DNA from: Ruminococcus sp. UNK.MGS-30
Lineage (GTDB): Bacteria > Bacillota > Clostridia > Oscillospirales > Ruminococcaceae
DNA length: 64,000 bases
Direction: 5' to 3'
Assembly (NCBI GenBank): GCA_000980705.1
Contig: LBCK01000001.1
Location: forward strand, 682,001-746,000
Shown here: positions 37,220 to 46,154 of the stretch, piece by piece
Position numbering within the stretch: the first letter of the stretch is position 1
Layout of the letters: every line of letters begins with the position of its first letter
Position numbers and translations under genes: made by a program
The notes under the pieces: generated by a model
What the model was told of the DNA's origin: nothing
Database searches by the model: none
The model's input: the letters and a program-made list of their open reading frames with translations, nothing else

Positions 37220-37757
37220 CTCCTCTGCCCTGCCGGGCATCTCCTCTATGAGAGGAGACTATTTCGCAAAGCCTCCTCTTTTAGAGGTGATTCCCCACGG
37301 GGTGGGGAAATGTCACCGTAGGTGACAAAGGGGACCGCTCAGTACGAGGTGGCAAACCGCAGGCTTGACGGAGGAGTCTCGGGCGAACGATGTTCGCCCC
37401 TACGGTGGTCTTTTTCAAACAAACCAATCTTCAAGAAAGTTCCCCTTGAAAAGGCGCCCGTAGGGTGTGCCTTGTGCTGGGATGTCAGCGTTAGCTGACA
37501 GGGGGATTATCCCTCCGTCTGCTCCTTACGGAGCATCCACCTCCCTTTTCAAGGGAGGCAAAAGACTCCTCTGCCCTATCGGGCATCTCCTCTAAAAGAG
37601 GAGACATTTTCGCAAAGCCTCCTCTTCTAGAGGTGATTCCCCACGGGGTGGGGAAATGTCACCGTAGGTGACAAAGGGGACCGCTCAGTACGAGGTGGCA
37701 CGCAGTGCCGGTGGAGTCAGAGGAGTCCCGGGCGAACGATGTTCGCCCCTACGGTTA
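37220..37757. repeat. Mosaic palindromic repeat island 6 (largest)
   Basis: About 540 bases made almost wholly of modules, several twice: TGCCCTGCCGGGCA, CTCCTCT/AGAGGAG, CCCCACGGGGTGGGG, TGTCACCGTAGGTGACA, CGCTCAGTACGAGGTGGCA, GGGCGAACGATGTTCGCCC (37381-37399 and 37730-37748), CCCCTTGAAAAGG, TGTCAGC/GCTGACA and TGCTCCTTACGGAGCA. It fills the gap between tatD and the birA promoter; no gene. Confidence 0.88.
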
Positions 37758-37788
37758 TAGGAAAACGCCTTCTGCCGCAAACAATTTC

Positions 37789-37817
37789 TTGACAACATCA
37801 TGAAAATCCTATATAAT
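37789..37817 (+). promoter_or_regulatory. Sigma-A promoter of birA
   Basis: Perfect -35 TTGACA (37789-37794), 17-base spacer, perfect -10 TATAAT (37812-37817). The start point is about 40 bases before birA. Confidence 0.9.
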
Positions 37818-37864
37818 AAAAATATCCAAAAATCCACAAAATTTGAAAAGGAGCATGACAGACC

Positions 37865-38860
37865 ATGCGTGTAAAAGATGCCGTTGCTACTTGTCTGACG
37901 GAGGCCGCCGGACAGTATCTCTCCGGCGAGACCCTGGCGCAAAAGCTGGGCGTGAGCCGAAACGCTGTGTGGAAAGCTGTCCGCCTGTTACAAGAAGAGG
38001 GCTTTCCCATCGAGGCAAAGAAAAAGACCGGCTATCGGCTGGCACAGGGCATAGACCTGCTGACGGAAGAGACCGTCCGTCCCTATCTCCACAGCCGCAT
38101 CCTGGGACATCCCCTGTATGTCTACCCGGAACTTCCCTCCACCAACAACACCTGCAAGGCGCTGGTGCGGGACGGGGCAAAGCACGGCACAGTGGTTGCC
38201 GCCAACTGCCAGACTGCCGGAAAAGGCAGACAGGGCCGCACTTTTGTGTCCCCTGCCGGATCGGGACTGTACTTCTCTATGATCCTGTCCAAGGCGGTCT
38301 CTCTGCAGGATGCGCCGCTGCTGACTGCCTGCGCCGCCGTCGCTGCCGCCAGAGCCATTGATGCCCTTTACAGCACACAGGTGCAGATCAAGTGGGTAAA
38401 CGACCTGTATCTGCACGGGAAAAAGTTCTGCGGCATTCTCACCGAAGGCGGCGTGAGCCTGGAATCCGGCAAGCTGGAACACGCCATCATCGGCATCGGC
38501 ATCAACATCCGGAACACCAGCATCGCCCTGCCGGAGGAACTGCGGCACACGGTGACTTCACTGGAAGAATCCATGCCGGACACCCACGTCTGTCGGGCGC
38601 AGCTGCTGGCGGCGGTGCTGTACGAGATGGAGCAGGCGCTCCAGGGACTTCCGGAGCGGCGTTTTCTGACGGAATACCGCAGCCGTTCCTGTCTCATCGG
38701 GCAGACCGTGGAGCTGGCAAAGGATGACGGCACTGTCAAAAAGGTCGCCGTGCTGGAAATTGCCGATGACTGCGGCTTAGTGGTACGGGACAGTTTCGGC
38801 AATGTGGAAACGCTCCACGCCGGAGAGGTACACATCGGCGCAAAGGGATTGCAGGGATAA
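37865..38860 (+). CDS. birA: Bifunctional biotin-[acetyl-CoA carboxylase] ligase / biotin repressor
   Basis: 331 residues. The N-terminal winged helix (about 1-65, YLSGETLAQKLGVSRNAVWK) binds DNA. The central ligase domain makes biotinyl-AMP with the GKGRQGRTF loop near residue 120 and KWVNDLYLHGKKFCGIL near 178. A C-terminal SH3-like domain follows. It attaches biotin to carboxylase carrier lysines and in many bacteria represses biotin genes. None of its usual regulon genes is in the window. AAAGGAG precedes ATG 37865. Confidence 0.95.
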   Translation: MRVKDAVATCLTEAAGQYLSGETLAQKLGVSRNAVWKAVRLLQEEGFPIEAKKKTGYRLAQGIDLLTEETVRPYLHSRILGHPLYVYPELPSTNNTCKALVRDGAKHGTVVAANCQTAGKGRQGRTFVSPAGSGLYFSMILSKAVSLQDAPLLTACAAVAAARAIDALYSTQVQIKWVNDLYLHGKKFCGILTEGGVSLESGKLEHAIIGIGINIRNTSIALPEELRHTVTSLEESMPDTHVCRAQLLAAVLYEMEQALQGLPERRFLTEYRSRSCLIGQTVELAKDDGTVKKVAVLEIADDCGLVVRDSFGNVETLHAGEVHIGAKGLQG

Positions 38861-38933
38861 AGGCGACACCGCCTAAACACACAAAACCGTGTTCCCGCAA
38901 ACGGGAATACGCCAAAACCAGGAGGATGTTATT

Positions 38934-39611
38934 ATGCAGTATCAGATTCAGGGACAGCCCTATCCGGTGGTCGTTGTGACCGCCGACCCGGAAGAGACCA
39001 TTCTGTGCCAGAAAGGGGCAATGGCATGGATGACGCCCAACATGGAGATGCAGACCAAAGGCGGCGGACTGGGCAAGATGTTCAGCCGTGCGTTTACCGG
39101 CGAGACGATGTTCCAGAACCACTACACCGCCAAAGGCGGTCAGGGCATGATCGCCTTTGCATCCGCTGTGCCGGGTGAGATCATGCCCATCCAGATCACG
39201 CCGCAGCGCTCCATCATTGCGCAGAAGTCGGCGTTTCTGGCGTCGGAATCCACCGTCAATTTTGAGCTGTTCTTCCAGAAGAGAATTGCCGGCGGCTTTT
39301 TCGGCGGCGAGGGCTTTATCATGCAGAAATTCTCCGGCAGCGGTATGCTGTTCCTGGAGATCGACGGCAGCGTGGTGGCATATGACCTGGCACCGGGACA
39401 GACCATGATGGTGGACACCGGCAACCTGGCAGCCATGGAGGCGACCTGCACCCTGGATGTGGAAATGGTCAAGGGCGTGGGCAATGTGCTGCTGGGCGGC
39501 GAAGGGCTGTTCAACACCAAGGTCACCGGTCCGGGACGTATCTGGCTCCAGACCCTGCCGCTGTCCGGTCTGGCAGGCGCTCTGGCAAAGGTGATGCCGT
39601 CGAAGGGGTAA
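38934..39611 (+). CDS. AIM24/TIGR00266-family protein
   Basis: 225 residues of double-psi or jelly-roll-like beta structure typical of the TIGR00266/AIM24 family. Recognisable segments: MAWMTPNMEMQTKGGGLGKM, AFASAVPGEIMPIQI and GEGFIMQKFSGSGMLFLEID. The function of the bacterial members is unknown. ATG 38934 with AGGAGGATG upstream is chosen over an earlier in-frame ATG. It lies 73 bases downstream of birA and may share its transcript. Confidence 0.88.
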   Translation: MQYQIQGQPYPVVVVTADPEETILCQKGAMAWMTPNMEMQTKGGGLGKMFSRAFTGETMFQNHYTAKGGQGMIAFASAVPGEIMPIQITPQRSIIAQKSAFLASESTVNFELFFQKRIAGGFFGGEGFIMQKFSGSGMLFLEIDGSVVAYDLAPGQTMMVDTGNLAAMEATCTLDVEMVKGVGNVLLGGEGLFNTKVTGPGRIWLQTLPLSGLAGALAKVMPSKG

Positions 39612-39710
39612 GCAATACCGCACAAGCCACAGTGTCGATGTAAGCGCTAAGACATTGAAAAAGCAAAGTCTGAGCGAGATGATTATTTATTCAGAAAGGG
39701 GAAATGATCT

Positions 39711-39986
39711 ATGAGGACATGGAATGACTATAAAGGACACGTTAAAACAACCAGTCCGCAGGGAAAAGCATATGTGGAAGAAATGGAAACCGTGGCAGCT
39801 ATTATCTCTGCTGTGATTGAACAGCGCAACGCTTTAGGATATTCTCAAAGGGAACTTGCTGATATGTGTCATATGCCGCAGTCCTCTATTGCAAGAATTG
39901 AGTCCTGCAAAACCGTTCCCAACCTTGAAACTCTGGTAAAGATTATGAAACCGCTTGGCTTGACTTTAACTGCACAAACAGTTTGA
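39711..39986 (+). CDS. XRE-family helix-turn-helix protein (antitoxin-like), orphan
   Basis: 91 residues. A Cro/C1-type helix-turn-helix occupies about 35-85 (GYSQRELADMCHMPQSSIAR, then PNLETLVKIMKPLGLTL), with an N-terminal helical extension. Such 90-residue proteins are often HigA-like antitoxins, but no RelE/HigB toxin gene precedes it in the 99-base gap and none follows. Its base composition is visibly more AT-rich than its neighbours, which hints at horizontal origin. AAAGGGG lies before ATG 39711. Confidence 0.8.
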   Translation: MRTWNDYKGHVKTTSPQGKAYVEEMETVAAIISAVIEQRNALGYSQRELADMCHMPQSSIARIESCKTVPNLETLVKIMKPLGLTLTAQTV

Positions 39987-40010
39987 TTTTCACTTAGTAC
40001 TCATACAAAT

Positions 40011-40052
40011 AAAACCGTCTTCCACATAATTGTGTGTGGAAGACGGTTTTTT
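40011..40052. terminator. Bidirectional terminator between the XRE gene and the GH8 gene
   Basis: AAAACCGTCTTCCACA and TGTGGAAGACGGTTTT form a 16-bp stem with a T-run on the plus side and A-run on the other, ending both convergent transcripts. Confidence 0.9.
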
Positions 40053-40065
40053 TCTTTATCCTGTT

Positions 40066-41460
40066 TTACCCATTCAGCACCTGTCTCATCCGGCAGAGAT
40101 CCAGTCCGTTGACCACGCCGTCCGGATGCAGGTCAGCCTGTGCCGCCTGCGCCTGGGTCAGCGTCTCGCTGCCGAGCAGATGCCGAAGCAGCAGCACCAT
40201 GTCGCCCATGGTGACGCTGCCGTCCAGGTTCACATCGCCCTTTGTCTCAGTCTCCCCGGTCTCCGGCACCATCCAGGCATCGGCATCCACGATCAGACAC
40301 AGCATTTTGATGGTGTCTCCGAAGTAGACGTCGTCCCCGTAATTCACCACGCAGTCCCGGAGCTGTTCGTTCCAGTCTGCATCCTCGCTGTACTTCGCCG
40401 CCACCAGGAACGGTGCGGTGAAACAGAGGTCGTTATAGTCTGCGGTGGGCTTTCCCTCCAGCGTATAGCCTGCCATGATCTCCCACGGGTCGCCGCCGGT
40501 CTGTTTCTGAATGAACCGGTTCAGCGCATCCACGCACTTTCTCGCCGCCGGATTGTTCTCCGCATCCATGCCGATGCGCCACGGGATACGGCAGCTGTTA
40601 TAGCCGTACTGTCCGTCGGTCACATCCTCCAGATAGTTTTCCGGCGCCGGCTGGTAACCGCCTTTGCCGTCGGGAATGAGAAAGTCCGGGAGCAGTCCCG
40701 TGCCGTATTTGTCCACCATGCTGTCAATGATGGCGTTGGTGCTGTCATAGACTTTTGTCCAGCGGTCGTCCCCGGAGACCGCCGCAAACACCGGCAGATA
40801 CTGCAGGATAAAGTCGGATGCCCGGGTCGCACCGTAGTATTTGCTGTCGGAGCTCTCCCCATAAGTCCAGTCGCCCAGGCTCAGCGTCCAGGTCTCCTGG
40901 TTCACTTCATAGGTCATGATATCCCCGATCACAGCCTTTCCCATGGCGGCGTAGTCGTAGCTGCCGCCGCTGCCCCAAACCTTGTCCGCCAGGAGCAGGG
41001 CATAGGCGATGTCCATGTCTCCGTCCGTAGCAGAGTCTGCGCCGTCCGTCTCCGTCAGAGACTTTCCGTTGTCGCTCTGCTGCCACGCCATCAGATGCAA
41101 TCCGATCTCGCTGGGGTGCGCCTGGTAATACCGCACCATGCCGTCAAAAATTGCTCTGGCATCCGGGTCATAGTCCGCCATGGAAACGGCGATCAGCATC
41201 CCGTAGCCGTGCGCCTCGGAAACTGTCACCGGCACAGGCTCGCCGCCGCTGTAGGTATCCTCGCTGTAGTACACATAGTACTGGGTCTCGTCTGTCACAT
41301 AGGGATTCTGCCGCACATATTTCGACTTCCATTCCTGGTAGAATGCGGTCATGTCGGCTGTCTTGTCCGTAGTCTCCGCCGCTGCGCCCAGGGGTGCGGC
41401 AACGGAAACGGTCATCCCTGCCGCAAGGAGCAAAGCGGCGAAACGCTGTCTTTTTTTCAT
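40066..41460 (-). CDS. Secreted GH8 endoglucanase/xylanase-type enzyme with C-terminal dockerin
   Basis: 464 residues: signal peptide (1-28), GH8 catalytic domain (about 35-395) and type I-like dockerin (about 408-464). GH8 landmarks: the general-acid Glu82 in SEAHGYGMLI, and SATDGDMDIAYALLLADKVW (143-162). Family members cleave beta-1,4-glucan, xylan or chitosan with inversion; the substrate cannot be fixed from sequence. The dockerin loops are GDVNLDGSVTMGD and the weaker DLHPDGVVNGLD. It would be docked onto a cellulosomal cohesin. ATG 41460 with AAAGGAG starts the signal peptide. Confidence 0.92.
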   Translation of the reverse strand: MKKRQRFAALLLAAGMTVSVAAPLGAAAETTDKTADMTAFYQEWKSKYVRQNPYVTDETQYYVYYSEDTYSGGEPVPVTVSEAHGYGMLIAVSMADYDPDARAIFDGMVRYYQAHPSEIGLHLMAWQQSDNGKSLTETDGADSATDGDMDIAYALLLADKVWGSGGSYDYAAMGKAVIGDIMTYEVNQETWTLSLGDWTYGESSDSKYYGATRASDFILQYLPVFAAVSGDDRWTKVYDSTNAIIDSMVDKYGTGLLPDFLIPDGKGGYQPAPENYLEDVTDGQYGYNSCRIPWRIGMDAENNPAARKCVDALNRFIQKQTGGDPWEIMAGYTLEGKPTADYNDLCFTAPFLVAAKYSEDADWNEQLRDCVVNYGDDVYFGDTIKMLCLIVDADAWMVPETGETETKGDVNLDGSVTMGDMVLLLRHLLGSETLTQAQAAQADLHPDGVVNGLDLCRMRQVLNG

Positions 41461-41485
41461 GTCGGTTCTCCTTTTCTGTCGTGGC

Positions 41486-43828
41486 TCAGAGATGCAGTGG
41501 AATGCCGCTGAGCGGTGTTTCTCCGCAGGCTTTTTCTGCGTCCTCCAGTGAGCCGTATCCATACGCACGGACGGTCTCCGCCATAGTCAGGCACGTGAGA
41601 TTTTCACCGGACTGGTACAGGGATACCACCCATCTGCCGTAACCGTACAGGATCTCAAAGGGATACACGGAAAGCTCGCCCCGGAGATAGGTCTCATAGG
41701 AGGTCTGCGCCGGGGAATCTTCTGCCGTGTGAATGACTCTGGCACGGGATGCCAGATTGGGATACTGCGCCGCAAATTCCTCCATCCACGGGATCTGAAT
41801 GGCGATGACCGCCTCCCGGAGCTGGACAAATTCCGGCGAAAGCGCCGGAAGCTGGTCTGCAAAGGCGGCATATTCTGCCGGGTCTGTGCTTTCCATCATC
41901 CGGGCATATTTTTCCATAATGAGATTGCGTCCGGCATCTGCCGCCGCCTGGAATGCCGCAAGCCACTGCTCCAGCAGTTCCTCTTCCCAGGGCAGATACT
42001 GGCTGCGGCGCATGATGGAAAAGGTCTCCCAGTCGTCCTGGCAGGCAGCCCGTCCGCCGATGCCCTGCACCTTGTCAAATGTGCGGAATTCCAATTCCGT
42101 CAGACGCTCTACTGTGGCTTTGTGCCTTTCCAGCGCCTGTGCCTGCGCCGCCAGCGCTTTGGCGTTTTCCGCCAGGAATGCGCCGGTATTCTCTTGGGGT
42201 CTTGTCTCCATGTCTGCGGTCTCCTTTCTGATGCAGCTGCAAATGGATTCGATGTACTGGCTGCCGTCCTCTGCCGGAGACAGGCACAGCAGCTGCCGAA
42301 TCTCCTGTGCCAGTTTCTCGCTGCCGGGCAGTTCTCCGGTACTGCGCAGCAGCCATTTTTCATAGGGCGCATATCTGCCGCAGAGCAGGTGTTTTGCCTG
42401 CATGGCGGCTTTGCAGAACTCTGCCAGATACAGCTGTGCCGTGGGAATATCGCCCCGGCTGCGCATCCGGGAATAGTTATACTGTCCGCACTGCGCCATG
42501 CGTCCCAGCGCCTGTGCCAGCCGCCGCAGCCGCACCTCTTCCGGATAGCCCAGCGCCAGCCTGCGGCGCACGCCGGAAAATGCTCCGGCATCGTCCCGGA
42601 ACACAGCGCCGCTGCACGCCGCCGCCAGCATTCCGTCCCCGACGGCAAGCCATTCCTGTTCCGTCCACGGCACGCCGGGCGTTCCCAGCAGCCGCCGGAA
42701 AAAGGCACTCTGCCGGCACACGCCCACTCTGCCGTCTGCCTCGGGCATTTCCGTCCGGGTGATACCGTAATAGCTTTTAGGCAGGGCGGCATAGGCGCTT
42801 TGCAGCCGCTGAACTGTCTCTTCCGGGAGATCGTCCGGCACCCAGATACAGAACCCTGCGCCGAAGTCGTGGTCACGGGACAGGGCATCGTCATAGCCCA
42901 GGCACTCCGAGCCTTCGCCGGCGAGTCCCACCGCCAGCCGGGGCAGAATGTCCCCGAAATTTCGTTCCAGCATGGGTGCGCCGAAAGCGTCATAGTACTT
43001 CCGGCAGAGTTCCAGCCCAGAAAACGCCGGACGGCTGCCGCTCAGTCTGGCATAGGTCTGGGTCAGATTGTCGGAGACGATATCATAAAAGTTGTTGCGC
43101 CCCATGTGCAGTTCGATTTCCGGCAGGGCTTTTTCGTAGGCATCCGCCGCCAGTTCAAACTTTCCTTGCTGGTAATACGCATCGCCGAACCCGGCGAGGA
43201 CGGCGCTGTAGTGAAAATCCGAGGGCGTTTTTCCGGCAAGGATGCGGTTCGCCTGCTCCAGGTAAGAGAGCGCCTCTTCGGTCCGGTGCAGCCGAAGCAG
43301 GGACACCGCCAGATTCGCCGCAGAGATGCCAGTTCGGGTGGGATCGGGGTCATTCTGCACCAGTTCCAGCGCCCGGCGCAGACAGCTGCACGCCCGTTCC
43401 CATTGTTCCGTCTCCTGGCAGAGCAGCGCCAGGTTGTTCCAGAGGCTGGCAACTCTGCCGTCTGTGGGCGGCAGCAAAGCGTCGTAAAGCTGCTGCACAG
43501 TCTCAAAGGCGGCAAAGGCATCCTGGTACTTCCCGGCAGCACGATAGGCGTTGGCGCAGTTCAGCAGGGTGGTGGCGTAGGAAATGCTGTGGGTGTCCCC
43601 GGCGTTTTCGAACAGGGCACGGGCTTTGGCGGCGGTGCCCAGCGCCTGGGGAAACTTGCCGCAGTCCCGGTAAAACCCGATCTGCTCGTTGCGCAGGAGC
43701 TTTTCGCTTTCCATGTCCTGCTCTGCCTGCGCCTGGGCGATGGCTTGGGTAAGGCAGACCTCTGCCTCGTCCAGTTTGCACTGGTGCAGCAGGGTGTCCA
43801 GACGGGAAAGGGTTTCCTGTATTTGCAT
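41486..43828 (-). CDS. TPR protein with DUF4037 and DUF4125 domains
   Basis: 780 residues. N-terminal tetratricopeptide repeats (about 1-250, for example YATTLLNCANAYRAAGKYQD and SLWNNLALLCQETEQWERAC). Then a DUF4037 nucleotidyltransferase-like domain (about 265-560, with GLAGEGSECLGYDDALSRDH, the conserved G-S and D-D-x-SRDHD core). Then a DUF4125 domain (about 570-780, EKYARMMESTDPAEYAAFAD). The three-part fusion is seen in some gut Clostridia but its reaction is unknown; a nucleotidyl transfer role is inferred from the fold only. It lies 25 bases upstream of the GH8 gene on the same strand. Confidence 0.82.
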   Translation of the reverse strand: MQIQETLSRLDTLLHQCKLDEAEVCLTQAIAQAQAEQDMESEKLLRNEQIGFYRDCGKFPQALGTAAKARALFENAGDTHSISYATTLLNCANAYRAAGKYQDAFAAFETVQQLYDALLPPTDGRVASLWNNLALLCQETEQWERACSCLRRALELVQNDPDPTRTGISAANLAVSLLRLHRTEEALSYLEQANRILAGKTPSDFHYSAVLAGFGDAYYQQGKFELAADAYEKALPEIELHMGRNNFYDIVSDNLTQTYARLSGSRPAFSGLELCRKYYDAFGAPMLERNFGDILPRLAVGLAGEGSECLGYDDALSRDHDFGAGFCIWVPDDLPEETVQRLQSAYAALPKSYYGITRTEMPEADGRVGVCRQSAFFRRLLGTPGVPWTEQEWLAVGDGMLAAACSGAVFRDDAGAFSGVRRRLALGYPEEVRLRRLAQALGRMAQCGQYNYSRMRSRGDIPTAQLYLAEFCKAAMQAKHLLCGRYAPYEKWLLRSTGELPGSEKLAQEIRQLLCLSPAEDGSQYIESICSCIRKETADMETRPQENTGAFLAENAKALAAQAQALERHKATVERLTELEFRTFDKVQGIGGRAACQDDWETFSIMRRSQYLPWEEELLEQWLAAFQAAADAGRNLIMEKYARMMESTDPAEYAAFADQLPALSPEFVQLREAVIAIQIPWMEEFAAQYPNLASRARVIHTAEDSPAQTSYETYLRGELSVYPFEILYGYGRWVVSLYQSGENLTCLTMAETVRAYGYGSLEDAEKACGETPLSGIPLHL

Positions 43829-43856
43829 GGGCGGTCTCCTTTCTTCGGATATAACA

Positions 43857-43887
43857 AAGTGAACAGAGGGCAGAGTGTCCAGTGTTC
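43857..43887 (-). promoter_or_regulatory. Inverted repeat upstream of the TPR gene
   Basis: GTGAACA and TGTTCAC are spaced by 17 bases about 30 bases before the start codon. This could be an operator or RNA stem; no convincing -35/-10 pair was found here. Confidence 0.3.
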
Positions 43888-43927
43888 ACTTGAGGTTGGG
43901 TATTTTTGTTTGGAAAATCCAATATAA

Positions 43928-44550
43928 GCCTCCTCTCCTAGAGGAGGTGGCAAGCCGCAGGCTTGACGGAGGAGTCACACTGCCAGTCGTGCGATACATT
44001 GCCTTTTCATAAAAGGGTAGGCGAAAAGCTTTTCTTTTTTTGCTTCTTTTTTTCTTTTCAGGAAAGAAAAAAAGAAGAGTAGCTTTTGAAATCCCCCTTT
44101 TCAAGGGAAACTAAATACTCCTCTGCTCTGTCGGGCATCTCCTCTATGAGAGGAGACAATTTGCGTGGCAAACGCTATGAAAAAAACAAAAACCACATTC
44201 AAAACAATTGCCTAGAATACCAACGCTGCACGTACAGGAAAAGGAAGACAAAAGGCGTTTGCAAGCCTAAGGCGGACAGCGAGGGAAACGAGCGATTCCG
44301 CCGGACGGGTTTGAAGCGTTATCCCTAGGACAGTGTTTCCCGGAATAGGAAAAGCGTCCCGGGCGAACAATGTTCGCCCCTACGATGTGTTTTCAAAACA
44401 ATAAGGCGGCGACTCCTCTGCCCTGTCGGGCATCTCCTCTATGAGAGGAGACAAATTCGCAAAGCCTCCTCTCCTAGAGGAGGTGGCAAGCCGCAGGCTT
44501 GACGGGGGAGTCTCGGACAGCCCGGGCGAACAATGTTCGCCCCTACGGTA
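43928..44550. repeat. Mosaic palindromic repeat island 7, interrupted
   Basis: Modules at 43928-43976, 44090-44160 and 44355-44550: CTCCTCTCCTAGAGGAG, CAAGCCGCAGGCTTG, CTCTGCTCTGTCGGGCATC and GGGCGAACAATGTTCGCCC at 44361-44379 and 44524-44542. The middle (44041-44078) has a long CTTCTTTTTTTCTTT / AAAGAAAAAAAGAAG hairpin. 44161-44350 is unassigned sequence with no convincing gene. Confidence 0.75.
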
Positions 44551-44591
44551 TATGTAATGTTACAATAGCGAAAAGCAGTGTCAGCCGGCGT

Positions 44592-45614
44592 TTATGCCTC
44601 TTCCGGCAGGATGGTGAAGAAATGCTGTGCCAGGTGGTAGATCGCACCGCTGGGCAGTTCGGTGTAGCCGGTCTTTTCTGCCGGCATATCCAGATTCGGC
44701 GCATCGATCATTGCGGTCATCGGCTCCGGGCAGAAGTAGTGTTTTTCGCCACGGTCATTCCACAGAATCCAGAAGTGGTAGCCGTCCGATACCTCATAGC
44801 CGATACCCTTTTTGCTGACGATGTCAGTCATCAGTACGCCACGGAACGGCTTTCCACGGTAACTCAGCTTGCCGGCGGTGTACATATCGTTATCCACAAT
44901 GCGCTTTACCGGGCAGGTCGTGCCGTTCAGATAAGCCTTATCATAGTCGCTCAGCGGCAGGATCTCGCCGGTGGGCAGACAGCGTTCGTTCAGCGTCCAC
45001 TTCTCCACAACCGGCGCCTGGATGCGGATATCCTCTTCCTTTGCGCCGTCTACGAACGGTGCGGAAATGGTGGTGTGGGTCGCTACGGAAATGGGCAGCT
45101 GTTTCTGAGACTGGTTAATGATGGAAAACTTGTATTCCAGACCGTATTCACTCAGCACAAAGAAAAACTCTGCGGTGAACGGCAGGGGCATATACTGGAA
45201 GAACGGGTCGCTTTCGTTGTACATATAAGCAGTCCGCAGCCATGCGCCCTCTTCGTTGGCAGAGTATGCCACTACGGTGTGTTCCCGCTTGTGCAGGAAT
45301 CCGTGAATGTGGTTGTGGAACGGCGCAGCCTCGTTGACCGGCAGCTGGTAAGTCGCATCAGAGGTTTTCAGCACACCGTCTGCAAAACGGTTCGGCAGAT
45401 ACAGGGTGGGCAGTCCCCAGACTTCGGCAGACTGCTTGATGTCCTCCGGGGTGTTGTTCTCGTCCCAGCGGAAAAATTCCACGCCGTGTGCGTCATCGTG
45501 GAGACGCAGCACGTTGGAGCCGATGCCCGGAGCGATCAGTGCGGTATAGCCTCCGGCGCAGAGCTGGATGCACTCCATGCCCTTCCAGTTGATCTTGGTT
45601 GCGGTATTCTTCAT
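44592..45614 (-). CDS. Aldose 1-epimerase family protein
   Basis: 340 residues of the galactose-mutarotase beta-sandwich fold. Conserved segments: WGLPTLYLPNRFADGVLK, PFHNHIHGFLHKREH (catalytic-type His), SVATHTTISAPF (second His) and HFWILWNDRGEKHYFCPEPM (Glu). It would interconvert sugar anomers in the cytoplasm, useful after cellulose and xylan breakdown; the exact sugar is not determined. ATG 45614 with AGGAAAGGA is preferred over an earlier ATG. The 5' region holds a TTTTCCACA/TGTGGA palindrome at 45640-45657. Confidence 0.85.
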   Translation of the reverse strand: MKNTATKINWKGMECIQLCAGGYTALIAPGIGSNVLRLHDDAHGVEFFRWDENNTPEDIKQSAEVWGLPTLYLPNRFADGVLKTSDATYQLPVNEAAPFHNHIHGFLHKREHTVVAYSANEEGAWLRTAYMYNESDPFFQYMPLPFTAEFFFVLSEYGLEYKFSIINQSQKQLPISVATHTTISAPFVDGAKEEDIRIQAPVVEKWTLNERCLPTGEILPLSDYDKAYLNGTTCPVKRIVDNDMYTAGKLSYRGKPFRGVLMTDIVSKKGIGYEVSDGYHFWILWNDRGEKHYFCPEPMTAMIDAPNLDMPAEKTGYTELPSGAIYHLAQHFFTILPEEA

Positions 45615-45717
45615 AATGGTTTGATCCTTTCCTATGATTTTCCACAGATGTGGAGAAATGTATTCATTTTTCGGCATTCTGACGAACTGTGCCGCTGAGA
45701 ATGCGCATCTCTTTGTT

Positions 45718-45746
45718 ATTATAGCATACTTTTCGTGGCTTGTCTA
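45718..45746 (-). promoter_or_regulatory. Sigma-A promoter of the aldose epimerase gene
   Basis: On the minus strand, -35 TAGACA (45741-45746), 17-base spacer, -10 TATAAT (45718-45723). The leader is about 100 bases. Confidence 0.78.
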
Positions 45747-45786
45747 TAGAAACAGAGAAAAATATTGAGATTTTCGGGCACCCCCC

Positions 45787-45815
45787 TTGACAAACCTGCT
45801 GCGGTGTATTATAAT
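45787..45815 (+). promoter_or_regulatory. Promoter of the antisense RNA, TA locus 1
   Basis: TTGACA (45787-45792), 17-base spacer, TATAAT (45810-45815), facing the toxin promoter at 46126-46154. Confidence 0.85.
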
Positions 45816-45821
45816 AAAATA

Positions 45822-45924
45822 GAAAGAGAGCCTACCAAGCAAGCGGTATGCTCCCACTGTTTTGGTTAAGGAAATAACCGCCACAAAGTAGCGAGCTGTG
45901 GGCGGTTATTTCTTTTTCTTTTCA
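45822..45924 (+). ncRNA. Candidate antitoxin RNA, TA locus 1
   Basis: About 100 bases from the promoter to the shared terminator (GAAATAACCGCC 45871-45882 / GGCGGTTATTTC 45901-45912, then T-run). CTCCCA (45851-45856) is complementary to the toxin Shine-Dalgarno region, and its 3' part is fully complementary to the toxin mRNA end. Confidence 0.7.
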
Positions 45925-46043
45925 TGGTGATGCTGGTTACTATGTTTATGATTATAGTAAATGTAAGCGATCAAATTTGCCAGACTCAGCAGAACACTAC
46001 AGATCTTTAGCAAATCACCAAAGGTGACATATTGATCCATCAT
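45906..46043 (-). CDS. Small hydrophobic peptide, putative type I toxin, TA locus 1
   Basis: 45 residues: a short acidic head (MMDQYVTFGD), one hydrophobic helix (about 8-30, including LLKICSVLLSLANLIAYIYY) and a His/Lys-rich tail ending in four Lys. This is the shape of Fst/Ldr-type membrane toxins. GGGAGG sits eight bases before ATG 46043. The leader can fold CTCCCA against TGGGAG (46053-46058 with 46077-46082), hiding the ribosome binding site. The stop codon lies inside the shared terminator stem. Confidence 0.75.
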   Translation of the reverse strand: MMDQYVTFGDLLKICSVLLSLANLIAYIYYNHKHSNQHHHEKKKK

Positions 46044-46125
46044 ACCGATCACCTCCCATCTGCTGCAAATGCACAGTGGGAGCAGAAACAAACCGCCTAC
46101 CGTTACGATAAGCCCTCAGACTCTC

Positions 46126-46154
46126 AGTATACCACACACACCGATATTTGTCAA
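46126..46154 (-). promoter_or_regulatory. Promoter of the toxin mRNA, TA locus 1
   Basis: On the minus strand, TTGACA (46149-46154), 17-base spacer, TATACT (46126-46131). Confidence 0.85.

Noticed and set aside
39612-39710. A HigB/RelE toxin gene upstream of the XRE regulator
   Set aside because: The 99-base gap has no frame of sufficient length with a start and ribosome binding site.
44086-44328. An 80-codon plus-strand frame in the gap before the aldose epimerase
   Set aside because: It begins in palindromic repeats, has no good ribosome binding site and an unbalanced Lys/Arg composition.
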